From JACQNR01 sp049515175 (GTDB lineage Bacteria > Acidobacteriota > Terriglobia > UBA7540): a stretch of 9,264 nt of DNA. Where the stretch lies: assembly GCA_049515175.1 (NCBI GenBank), contig JBEKUI010000196.1, positions 1-9,264 on the forward strand, given 5' to 3'. The translations under genes and the position numbers were made by a program. Of the stretch, positions 1 through 6,751 are shown piece by piece. The notes under the pieces are model-generated. The model saw nothing but the letters and a program-made list of their open reading frames with translations. It did not search any database and was not told the origin of the DNA. Numbering within the stretch: the stretch's first letter is position 1; every line of letters starts with the position of its first letter.

Positions 1-76
1 TGCGGGAGTCTGCGGAATTCACAATCGCTTCAAACTTCTCGCCACACTCCCGGCAGCGGTATTCGAAAATTGGCAT
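1..76 (-). CDS. FmdB-family zinc-ribbon protein (N-terminal fragment)
   Basis: Only the first 25 codons lie in the window; the gene continues past the left edge. The reading starts MPIFEYRCRECGEKFEAIV, which matches the usual FmdB/CxxC zinc-ribbon opening (MPIYEYxCxxCG). Cys8 and Cys11 would form the first half of a zinc knuckle, with the second Cys pair beyond the edge. The start is set by a very strong ribosome site on the minus strand, AGGAGGAGG at about 81-89, just upstream of the ATG at 76-74. Members are small proteins of roughly 60-110 residues, named after a proposed regulator of formamidase/amidase expression, but the role of most is unknown. It is divergently transcribed from the HU-type gene. 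The family call is fairly secure; the function is not known. Confidence 0.8.
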   Translation of the reverse strand, partial: MPIFEYRCRECGEKFEAIVNSADSR

Positions 77-94
77 GCGAATCCTCCTCCTGGT

Positions 95-123
95 AATATA
101 TCGGATGCGCTCTGTGGTTTCAA
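95..123 (-). promoter_or_regulatory. Putative sigma70-type promoter for the FmdB-family gene
   Basis: On the minus strand TTGAAA (123-118) is separated by exactly 17 bases from TATATT (100-95), close to the TTGACA/TATAAT consensus. Transcription would start only about 10-12 bases before the start codon, with the Shine-Dalgarno sequence almost at the 5' end, so the leader would be very short. This is by-eye matching only. Confidence 0.45.
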
Positions 124-205
124 TCCTCGGAGTGCCTCACGGAAAGGGCCTTGACAGGAGGCGCATTTTCGCTGCTTATCGATGAGATGGCCGCAAGAAA
201 ATGGC

Positions 206-234
206 TTGACAGCCGCAGTGGGATTGCTTAGAGT
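206..234 (+). promoter_or_regulatory. Putative sigma70-type promoter for the HU-family gene
   Basis: A perfect -35 hexamer TTGACA (206-211) is followed after 17 bases by TAGAGT (229-234), which matches 4 of 6 bases of the -10 consensus. It predicts a start near 241 and a leader of about 57 bases before the ATG at 298. A second perfect TTGACA lies upstream at 151-156, but the best -10 at a fitting distance (GCTTAT at 174-179) is weak. The gene may have tandem promoters. By-eye matching only. Confidence 0.45.
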
Positions 235-297
235 GTGACACGGCCATTATGTGAAGGTCCCCAGAAAATTTACACTTCAGGAGAGGAGCAGGAGCAA

Positions 298-597
298 ATG
301 GCGAAAGTTATGACCAAATCTCAAGTGGTGTCTCACCTTGCCGAGAAGGCGGGCATCCAGAAGAAAGCGGCGGCGGCGGTGCTGGAAGAGATCGCGACGC
401 TCGCCACCAAAGAGTGCAAGAGCGGCGGCCAGTTTGTGATTCCCGGGCTGGGCAAAGCGGTGAAGGCGAACCGCAAGGCGCGCATGGGCCGCAACCCCCA
501 AACCGGCGAAGCCATCAAGATCCCAGCCAAGACGGTGGTCAAGTTCCGGCTGGCGAAGGCTTTCAAGGACGCGGTGGTACCTCCCAAGAAGAAGTAG
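298..597 (+). CDS. HU-family DNA-binding protein
   Basis: A 99-residue HU/IHF-family protein, the usual length (about 90-100). HU dimers bind and bend DNA with little sequence preference and help organise the nucleoid. The N-terminal helical part (about residues 1-45) is followed by the beta-arm region. The arm-tip signature GRNPQTGE is at 64-71, and Pro67 is the residue that normally intercalates into DNA. The segment IKIPAKTVVKFRLAKAFKDAV matches the conserved C-terminal strand and helix, and a basic PPKKK tail ends the protein. I chose the ATG at 298 because residues from there match the family start and AGGAGC-type ribosome sites lie at about 283-294. A GTG at 235 would add 21 residues unlike the family. 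Cys40 is unusual for HU. The gene is monocistronic, with its own promoter-like sequence and a terminator directly after it. Confidence 0.92.
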   Translation: MAKVMTKSQVVSHLAEKAGIQKKAAAAVLEEIATLATKECKSGGQFVIPGLGKAVKANRKARMGRNPQTGEAIKIPAKTVVKFRLAKAFKDAVVPPKKK

Positions 598-615
598 TTT
601 TGACGCTTGATGCGA

Positions 616-659
616 CTGCGAGCGGGGCGCGAGTATGCACCCCGCTCGCAGACTGTTTT
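616..659 (+). terminator. Stem-loop terminator after the HU-family gene
   Basis: A perfect 12 bp GC-rich inverted repeat, CTGCGAGCGGGG (616-627) and CCCCGCTCGCAG (640-651), encloses a 12-base loop. It starts 18 bases after the HU stop codon. The following run is short (ACTGTTTTC, TTTT at 656-659), so the U-tract is weak, but stem strength and position fit an intrinsic terminator. Confidence 0.6.
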
Positions 660-790
660 CCTCAGGCGTTCACTGGGCAACCCCTCTCACTCCTACGTGT
701 ATCCGTGTGCGGTCTCGCATCGAGACGCGGGGGAAGTGTGCCTGCGGGGGCCCGCTGCGCCTCATCAATCCGCAATCGGCAAAGATAAAG

Positions 791-819
791 TTGCCTCCCT
801 GCCTCTGATTCCATAAGAT
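791..819 (+). promoter_or_regulatory. Possible promoter for the SDR-DUF885-S9 gene run
   Basis: TTGCCT (791-796) is spaced 17 bases from TAAGAT (814-819); each matches 4 of 6 consensus bases. A start near 826 would give a leader of about 40 bases. The stretch 660-790 upstream holds no gene that I can support. It contains two small GC-rich hairpins, GTCTCG/CGAGAC at 712-726 and GCGGG/CCCGC at 744-755, without U-tracts. Confidence 0.3.
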
Positions 820-865
820 ATCCGCCGCTGTCCTGGCACGCGCTGCGCAGGCGCAGGATGACGCC

Positions 866-1618
866 ATGAAGCTTGAAGGCAAGGTCGCATTGATCACCGG
901 CGCGGGTTCGGGGATCGGCCGCGCCACGGCGGTCCTCTTCGCCCAGGAGGGCGCCCAAGTGGCGCTCGTGGGGCGGACGGCCGCGAAGCTCGAGGCGACC
1001 GCGCAGATGCTTCCGGCCGGGGATGGCTTCTGCGTCGCCGCCGACCTGAGCCGCCGCGAAGAGGCTCACCGGGCGGTCGATCAATGTGCCGGGCATTTCG
1101 GCGGGCTGGACATCGTGGTGAACAGCGCCGGCATCTCGCGCATGAGCTCGTTGCTGGAAACCGACGAGGCGCTCTGGGACGAGCTCGTCGCGCACAATAT
1201 CAAGAACCCCTTCTGGGTGGCCCAGGCGGCGGTGCCGTGGCTGGCCCGGCGCGGCGGCGGATCGATCATCAACATCTCAACCAGCCTGGCGTTCAAGCCG
1301 TCCCCGAACTTTGGTGCCTACGCCATGACCAAAGCGGCGCTGGAGATGATGACCCTCTGCTTCGCGCAGGAGCACGGGGCGCAGCGGATTCGCGTCAATA
1401 CCATCTCACCGGCGGTCGTGGATACGCCCATTCACGAAACCTACCTCGACCCGCAAGGCGCCGCCCGGCGCAAAGAGGAAATGGCGCGTTTCTATCCCCT
1501 GGGCCGCATCGGCACCGCGGAGGATGTGGCGCGCGCGGCGCTCTATTTCGCTTCCGACGACGCCGGCTGGGTCACCGGTGCGACGCTGCTGATGGACGGC
1601 GGCCGGCTGGTCAAGTAA
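866..1618 (+). CDS. SDR-family NAD(P)-dependent oxidoreductase
   Basis: A 250-residue classical short-chain dehydrogenase/reductase, the normal length for the family. Seen in order: the cofactor-binding TGAGSGIG (11-18), Arg37 after beta-strand 2 in VALVGRT (a basic residue there usually indicates NADPH), Asp60, NSAG (86-89, the NNAG position), Asn111, and the active-site pair Tyr152/Lys156 in YAMTK. The position 13 residues before Tyr152, normally the catalytic Ser, is Thr139, with Ser138 and Ser140 either side. The C-terminus GWVTGATLLMDGG (234-246) is typical of FabG-like enzymes. The substrate cannot be read from sequence; a 3-ketoacyl or other hydroxy/keto substrate is possible. AGGA at 855-858 sits 7 bases before the ATG, partly inside a small CTGCG/CGCAG hairpin (843-856). 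It leads a co-directional run, with a 41-base gap to the next gene. Confidence 0.9.
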   Translation: MKLEGKVALITGAGSGIGRATAVLFAQEGAQVALVGRTAAKLEATAQMLPAGDGFCVAADLSRREEAHRAVDQCAGHFGGLDIVVNSAGISRMSSLLETDEALWDELVAHNIKNPFWVAQAAVPWLARRGGGSIINISTSLAFKPSPNFGAYAMTKAALEMMTLCFAQEHGAQRIRVNTISPAVVDTPIHETYLDPQGAARRKEEMARFYPLGRIGTAEDVARAALYFASDDAGWVTGATLLMDGGRLVK

Positions 1619-1659
1619 ACTGCCGGGGCTGGCGCGGCGGCGATGGGAGGGTTCGCGTC

Positions 1660-3435
1660 ATGCGCAAATCAAATCTTCTAGTTCTTCCCCTGTTGACACT
1701 CGTCCTGGCGATGAGCAACTCCACCTGCAAGAAACCCGCACCGAATGCGGGCGCGACGGAGGCCGAGCGCGCCGCCGCGGCGGCATTCTCGAAATGGGTT
1801 GACACCTATCTTGAGGACTACTATCGGCGCCATCCGACGGCGGCGTCCTACGATGGCATCCACACGTTTGACACTCGCCTCGACAGCTTCAGCCGGGATT
1901 CGATCCAGGCGGAGCTGGCGGCCCTGGCCGCTTTCGAGAAGGAACTCGCCGGGATTGATTCCGCCCGGCTGCCGCTTTCCGCCCGGCTGGACTGGCAACT
2001 CGCCGGGAACAATATCCGCTTCCGCCGGCTCGAGCTGGAGCGGATTCGGATGTGGCAAAAGCAACCTGACGTGTATTGCAGTGTCATCGGCGGGGGATTG
2101 ATGCTGATGGCGATGCAGCGATTCGCGCCGCCGGAGACGCGGCTGCGCTCCGTCATTGCGCGGGAATGCGAGATTCCGCGCCTGCTCGACGAGGCGCGCG
2201 CCAACGTCGCGAACCCGCCGGCGGTCTATGTCAAGGTGGCGCTGGAGGATTTTGAGGGGGTGCTGGATTTCGTGCAGAATGACATCCCCAAGGCTTTCCC
2301 CGAAGAGAAGGATGCGGCGCTCCTGGGCGAGTTCCACGCCTCGACGGCCGCGGCGGCCGAGGCACTGAGGAAATACATCGCTTATCTGAAAAATGACCTG
2401 AGGCCGAAGGCGAAGGGGGAGTTCGCCATCGGGGCAGAGAATTACGCGGACCTCCTCAAGTTTCAGGAAGGCGTCAATCTTCCGCTTGACGAGTTGCTCG
2501 GCATCGCCCAGCGGGAAATCGGGCGCGAGCAGGAACGCTTTCGCACTACGGCGGCGGAGATCGATCCCGCCGCGGAGCCGCAGCGCGTCTGGGAGCGCTT
2601 GAAGCGCGAGCATCCCCCCGCGGGGCACGTCGTTGCCGAAGCGCAGAAGCAGCTCGCCACGATCATCCAGTTCATCGAGGAGAAACACCTCGTGACTCTG
2701 CCCCAGGCGGCGCCGGCTGTAGCCATGCCCACACCGCCGTTTTACCGCCAGTCGTTCGCCAGCATGTGGAACCCCGGCCCCTTCGAGACGGCGGACTTGC
2801 CGTCTCCATATTTCGTCACCGAAGTCGATCCTGCCTGGCCGCGCAAGAAACAGGAGGAATACCTGACCGCGTTCAATTACTCCGAATTGTGGTCGACGAG
2901 TATCCACGAGGCCTACCCGGGGCACTACGTCCAGGGAATGATTGTCCGGCAGGCGCCTTCCAAGGTGCGCAAGGCCGCGCTCTTCGCCCCCGACACCTAC
3001 GTCGAAGGCTGGGCGCATTACACCGAGCAGATGATGATCGCGGAGGAGGGTTTCGGCGGCCGCGACCCCAAGATCCGGTTGGGGCAGATCGTCGAATCGC
3101 TCCTGCGCCTCTGCCGGTTTTACGCCGGCATCAGCTTGCACACACGCGGCATGAGCGTGGACGAGGCAACGCGCTTCTTCATGAAGAACGCTTTCTGGGA
3201 TGAGACCCCGGCGCGCGCCGAGGCGGAACGCGGCACCTACGATCCGACTTACCTCGTCTACAGCGTGGGCAAGCTCGAAATTCTGAAACTGCGCGAGGAT
3301 TATCGTGCCCTCCAGGGAGACAAGTTCAGCCTGATGGAATTCCACGACCGCCTGTTGCGCGGCGGCCAGGCGCCTATTTGGGTCTATCGCCGACTCCTGC
3401 TTGGCGACCGGGACGATGGCAAAATCCTTAATTGA
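1660..3435 (+). CDS. Exported DUF885-family putative metallopeptidase
   Basis: A 591-residue protein, the usual DUF885 length. The N-terminus has basic residues, then a hydrophobic stretch (LLVLPLLTLVLA, 6-17) ending near Cys23. The sequence before the Cys (NSTC) is not a canonical lipobox, so it may be a lipoprotein or a plain secreted protein. The hallmark HEAYPGHY is at 416-423 (His416, Glu417, His422), followed by YVEGWAHYTE (447-456, Glu449), a layout like gluzincin zinc-peptidase sites. The family is predicted to be peptidase-like, but biochemistry is sparse. The start at 1660 is supported by GGGAGG at 1645-1650 and by the signal sequence. The frame stays open upstream into the SDR gene (from 1084), but that part reads as an out-of-frame shadow. 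It lies between the SDR gene and a secreted S9 peptidase, which fits a role in extracytoplasmic peptide breakdown. Confidence 0.85.
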   Translation: MRKSNLLVLPLLTLVLAMSNSTCKKPAPNAGATEAERAAAAAFSKWVDTYLEDYYRRHPTAASYDGIHTFDTRLDSFSRDSIQAELAALAAFEKELAGIDSARLPLSARLDWQLAGNNIRFRRLELERIRMWQKQPDVYCSVIGGGLMLMAMQRFAPPETRLRSVIARECEIPRLLDEARANVANPPAVYVKVALEDFEGVLDFVQNDIPKAFPEEKDAALLGEFHASTAAAAEALRKYIAYLKNDLRPKAKGEFAIGAENYADLLKFQEGVNLPLDELLGIAQREIGREQERFRTTAAEIDPAAEPQRVWERLKREHPPAGHVVAEAQKQLATIIQFIEEKHLVTLPQAAPAVAMPTPPFYRQSFASMWNPGPFETADLPSPYFVTEVDPAWPRKKQEEYLTAFNYSELWSTSIHEAYPGHYVQGMIVRQAPSKVRKAALFAPDTYVEGWAHYTEQMMIAEEGFGGRDPKIRLGQIVESLLRLCRFYAGISLHTRGMSVDEATRFFMKNAFWDETPARAEAERGTYDPTYLVYSVGKLEILKLREDYRALQGDKFSLMEFHDRLLRGGQAPIWVYRRLLLGDRDDGKILN

Positions 3436-3488
3436 TGGTGTGCTTCCAAGCCAGGATCGTTGCACGAAAACCATGCGGAGGGTGCCCG

Positions 3489-5495
3489 ATGAGAGATGTC
3501 CGAGTCGTTCTTCCAGTCCTGATCGCCTGCCTGGTACTTTCTGCTCCGGCGAGGCCGGCGGAGAAACGCGCGCTCGAGCCCGCGGATCTTGTCGACATTC
3601 GCGGCGTGAGCGACGTGCAGATTTCGCCCGACGGCCGCGCCGTGGCCTTTGTGGTCACCGAGCCCGCCGACCCCAAGAAGTTCGAGAAGCCTGAAACGCC
3701 CCGGAACACGAATATCTGGATGGTGCCGGCGGATGGCAGCCGGCCGGCGCGGCCCTTCGTCGCTTCGGCGAAGAGCGACACGCATCCCCGCTGGTCGCCC
3801 GACGGCCGTTACATCGCCTTCCTGTCAAACCGCGGCGAGCCCATCGGCGAGGAGAAAGAGGCGAAGAACCAGCTCTACTTGATCCCGACTAGCGGCGGCG
3901 AGGCTGAGCAGCTCACCCGCGTGAGAGGCGGGGTCGAAGACCTCGCGTGGTCGCGCGACAGCCAGATGATTGCCTTTACGGTGCGCGATGCCTGGAGCGA
4001 GGCGGAAGAAAAGACGCGGAAAGAAGGTCAGGACCAGAATTACGCCGACCACGACTACAAGTTCGCGCGCCTCTGGGTGATGAACCTTGCGGACCGCAAG
4101 CCCCAGCAGGTAACGAAGCAGGATCTGGATATCACCGGCCTCGCTTGGTCGCCCGACGCGAGCGAGCTCGCTCTGCGGGTCACGGCCACTCCGCGCAACG
4201 ACGACCGCTACTGGCATGCGAAGCTCGTCGTGGTTCGGAGGGAGACGGGCGAGATCGTTCGCACGCTCAGCGAGCAGGCGGGTGAAGAGGTCAAGTGGTC
4301 GCCGGATGGCAGCACGCTGGCCTTCCAGGAATACACACCGACGGGGATAGCGACGTGGCTCGCTGTCGTCCCCGCGGCGGGCGGCACGACACGCTTCCTG
4401 TTGAAAGACTATCCCGGAACGGTTCGCCGCTTCGAGTGGGAGCCGGATTCCAAGCATCTGATCGCCGAGGTTAACGTGCGCACGCGCGACGAGTTTGTTC
4501 GCATTGACGTGGCGGGCGGCGAGGCAACGAAGCTGGCGGCGGAAACCACCCTCTCGGGGCCGGAATTCAGCCTCAGTACGGACGGCCGCGCCATCGCCTA
4601 CGAGGTGCAGGCGCCGGAGCGGCCCTCGGAGGTCTGGGTTTACCGGACGGGTGAATCGCCGCGGCGGCTCACGGACCTGCACCCGCAGGCGGCTTCCTGG
4701 CGCTTGGGAGAGGTCAAGGAAATCTCCTGGAAGAACCCGAAGGACGGCCAGACGATATATGGAGTTCTCGTCACGCCGCCCGATTACCAGGCCGGACGCG
4801 TCTATCCCACGATTGTCGATGTTCACGGCGGCCCGGAGTGGGCCTGGTGGAGCGGCTGGCTGGGCTCATGGCATGAGTGGGCGCAACTGCTCGCTTCGCA
4901 CGGCTACGTGGTTTTGCTGCCCAATCCTCGCGGCTCCACCGGGCAGGGCTGGCAGTTCGTGGAGGCCAACCGCGACGACTGGGGCGGCGGTGATTTCCAG
5001 GACATCATGAGTGGCGTGGATTACCTCATCGACCAGAAGATTGCCGACCCGGCGCGTCTCGGCATCGGCGGGTGGAGTTACGGCGGGTTCATGACCTCCT
5101 GGGCCGTGACGCAGACGCGCCGCTTCAAGGCCGCGGTGGTCGGCGCCGCGGTCACCAACCTTTTCAGCTTCGACGGCACCACCGACATCACGCCGAGCTT
5201 CCTGCGCAACTATTTCCTCAACATCCCGTTCAAGCGGCGCCCCGCGTATGACGGCCACTCCGCCATGACCTATTTGAGGAGATGCCGGACGCCTTCGCTC
5301 GTCCTGCACGGCGAGGCCGATGAGCGCGTTCCCGTGACCCAGGGCTGGGAGTTTTACAACGGCCTCAAGATGCTGGGCGTGCCGGCGGAAATGGTAACTT
5401 ACCCGCGCGAGCACCACAGCTTCAAGGAGCGCGCTCACCAAATTGACGTTCTGGCCCGAGTCCTCGCGTGGTACGACAAGTATTTGAAGAATTGA
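3489..5495 (+). CDS. S9-family serine peptidase (prolyl oligopeptidase / acylaminoacyl-peptidase type)
   Basis: A 668-residue two-domain peptidase. Residues 1-21 form a signal peptide with an APA cleavage site (19-21), so it is probably periplasmic or secreted. Residues about 40-400 form a beta-propeller with TolB-like WSPDG repeats at 45-49, 102-106, 154-158, 220-224, 270-274, 317-321 and 362-366. Residues about 410-668 are the alpha/beta-hydrolase domain, with HGGPE (446-450), NPRGSTGQG (479-487) and the nucleophile in GWSYGGF (Ser530). Asp611 (HGEADERVP) and His643 (REHHSF) complete the triad. The family cleaves short peptides, often releasing dipeptides or N-terminal blocked residues. The start at 3489 has GGAGGG at 3477-3482 and gives a clean signal peptide. 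ATG at 3435, overlapping the previous stop, would add 18 residues before it. It follows the DUF885 gene by 53 bases, so it is likely co-transcribed. Confidence 0.92.
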   Translation: MRDVRVVLPVLIACLVLSAPARPAEKRALEPADLVDIRGVSDVQISPDGRAVAFVVTEPADPKKFEKPETPRNTNIWMVPADGSRPARPFVASAKSDTHPRWSPDGRYIAFLSNRGEPIGEEKEAKNQLYLIPTSGGEAEQLTRVRGGVEDLAWSRDSQMIAFTVRDAWSEAEEKTRKEGQDQNYADHDYKFARLWVMNLADRKPQQVTKQDLDITGLAWSPDASELALRVTATPRNDDRYWHAKLVVVRRETGEIVRTLSEQAGEEVKWSPDGSTLAFQEYTPTGIATWLAVVPAAGGTTRFLLKDYPGTVRRFEWEPDSKHLIAEVNVRTRDEFVRIDVAGGEATKLAAETTLSGPEFSLSTDGRAIAYEVQAPERPSEVWVYRTGESPRRLTDLHPQAASWRLGEVKEISWKNPKDGQTIYGVLVTPPDYQAGRVYPTIVDVHGGPEWAWWSGWLGSWHEWAQLLASHGYVVLLPNPRGSTGQGWQFVEANRDDWGGGDFQDIMSGVDYLIDQKIADPARLGIGGWSYGGFMTSWAVTQTRRFKAAVVGAAVTNLFSFDGTTDITPSFLRNYFLNIPFKRRPAYDGHSAMTYLRRCRTPSLVLHGEADERVPVTQGWEFYNGLKMLGVPAEMVTYPREHHSFKERAHQIDVLARVLAWYDKYLKN

Positions 5496-5496
5496 T

Positions 5497-6543
5497 TCAA
5501 CGAATGCCGGGGATGTGGACGAGGGCCTTGATGACGCCGTCGCGATACCCGGCGGCGAGCTCGAAGGCTGCCGCGGTCTCGGCGAGCGGGAAGCGGTGGG
5601 TCATCAAGGGTTCAATGTTGATGCGCCCCTGCGCGATCATTTCGATCGCGCCGTCAACGCAGCGGTTCTGCCGTCGCACGTTCTTGATGACCAACTCCTT
5701 CCGTCGCAGCGTGTGGATGGGGAAGCTCACGCGATCCACTTCCGGGATGCCGAGGATCAGCAACGTCCCGCCGGGCTTGAGCAGGTCGATGGCCTGATCG
5801 AGCGTCTCCTGCTGCCCCGCGCAATCGAAGACAGCATCGAGACCCAGCGGTTCCGCGGCGCGGATCGCCTTGATGACGTCCGTGTGTCGTGGGTTGCCCG
5901 TCCATGCCGCTCCGCACTGCACGGCCACCTTCAGGCGCTCGTCGATCAAATCCGTCACGTACGGCGTGCAATCGGCGGCGGCGTGGCAGGCGAGCAGCGT
6001 GCAAAGCCCGATCGGCCCCGAGCCCAAAATCCCGATCCTGGCGCCCGGCGCAAGGCCTGCCAGGCGTTGCGCATGGATGCCGATGGAGAGCGGCTCGGTC
6101 ATGACCGCCCGATCCATGGTCAGCGAATCAGGAATCGCGTGGCAGCACTCTTCCGGCATCACGAGGCGCTCGACGAGCGCGCCCTCGAGCTGGCCGGGAA
6201 GGCCAAGGAAGCGCTGCTTCCGGCAGGTGTGCTCCCGACCTTGCCGGCACTGGTCGCACTCGCCACAGGGGACGAGCGGATCGATGGCCACACGCTGGCC
6301 GGGGCGAACCCTCGTGACCTCCGCACCCGTCTCCAGCACGATTCCCGCGCACTCGTGGCCCACGATGAAGGGATACTTCACTGCCGCCGCGCCGATGCGT
6401 CCCGCCGTGTAGTAATGCACGTCGGAGCCGCAGACTCCGACGCTCGCGATGCGCAGCAGAACGTCGCGAGGGCGGCTGAGCCGGGGCGGAGGAATTTCGC
6501 GGACTGCGATTTCGCGGAGGGCGGTGAGAAACGCTGCCTTCAT
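5497..6543 (-). CDS. Zinc-dependent alcohol dehydrogenase, sorbitol/polyol dehydrogenase type
   Basis: A 348-residue medium-chain dehydrogenase, the normal length. The N-terminal GVCGSDVHYYTAGRIG (36-51) is characteristic of sorbitol/xylitol/L-iditol dehydrogenases. Catalytic zinc ligands are Cys38, His63 and Glu64, with Glu150 in TEPLS near the site. Four cysteines for a structural zinc are at 93, 96, 99 and 107. The Rossmann motif GILGSGPIG (171-179) and Asp198 at the end of the second strand favour NAD+. It probably oxidises a polyol to a ketose in the cytosol; threonine dehydrogenase or another secondary alcohol dehydrogenase is the main alternative. GAGGAAG on the minus strand (6554-6548) supports the ATG at 6543. 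Its stop lies one base from the stop of the convergent S9 gene, and it is divergent from the aquaglyceroporin gene, which could supply polyols. Confidence 0.88.
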   Translation of the reverse strand: MKAAFLTALREIAVREIPPPRLSRPRDVLLRIASVGVCGSDVHYYTAGRIGAAAVKYPFIVGHECAGIVLETGAEVTRVRPGQRVAIDPLVPCGECDQCRQGREHTCRKQRFLGLPGQLEGALVERLVMPEECCHAIPDSLTMDRAVMTEPLSIGIHAQRLAGLAPGARIGILGSGPIGLCTLLACHAAADCTPYVTDLIDERLKVAVQCGAAWTGNPRHTDVIKAIRAAEPLGLDAVFDCAGQQETLDQAIDLLKPGGTLLILGIPEVDRVSFPIHTLRRKELVIKNVRRQNRCVDGAIEMIAQGRINIEPLMTHRFPLAETAAAFELAAGYRDGVIKALVHIPGIR

Positions 6544-6609
6544 TCTTCTTCCTCGCGACGGATTCTGACGTTAACTGCCCGAGGGGGAGCAGTCAGTGGC
6601 AAACCCCGT

Positions 6610-6615
6610 ATCATA
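6610..6615 (-). promoter_or_regulatory. Possible -10 element for the polyol dehydrogenase gene
   Basis: TATGAT on the minus strand (6615-6610) matches 5 of 6 bases of the -10 consensus, about 65 bases before the dehydrogenase start. No good -35 hexamer is visible 15-18 bases upstream, so an activator may be needed or the match may be chance. Confidence 0.22.
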
Positions 6616-6649
6616 CACCGCGCGCGGCTGGCTTGGGGAAGGGTACATC

Positions 6650-6678
6650 TGGACAAAATCCTTTTTCGACGCAATAGT
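6650..6678 (+). promoter_or_regulatory. Possible promoter for the aquaglyceroporin gene
   Basis: TGGACA (6650-6655) is spaced 17 bases from AATAGT (6673-6678). The match is 5 of 6 and 4 of 6 bases to consensus. It would give a leader of about 65 bases before the ATG at 6752. By-eye matching only. Confidence 0.28.
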
Positions 6679-6751
6679 ATCAGCCCAGTTCATTCGCGAG
6701 GAGAGGGGTGGGCCCGGCCCGCAAATTGCAGTCCATTGCTGAAGGAGGCGC

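Noticed and set aside
712..755. Two small GC hairpins after the HU terminator, considered as a ncRNA or a second terminator
   Set aside because: Stems are only 5-6 bp with very short loops and no U-tract; nothing beyond chance pairing is supported.
1084..1659. In-frame open upstream extension of the DUF885 gene that overlaps the SDR gene
   Set aside because: It is Arg/Gly/Ala-rich out-of-frame translation of the SDR gene. The ATG at 1660 has a ribosome site and starts a signal peptide.
1678..3474. Long 598-codon open frame on the minus strand, antisense to the DUF885 gene
   Set aside because: It is an artefact of GC-rich codon bias: the translation shows no recognisable family and is Arg-rich, while the plus-strand gene has clear motifs.
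3825..4826. 333-codon minus-strand open frame inside the S9 peptidase gene
   Set aside because: It is antisense to the propeller domain, with no motif or ribosome site.
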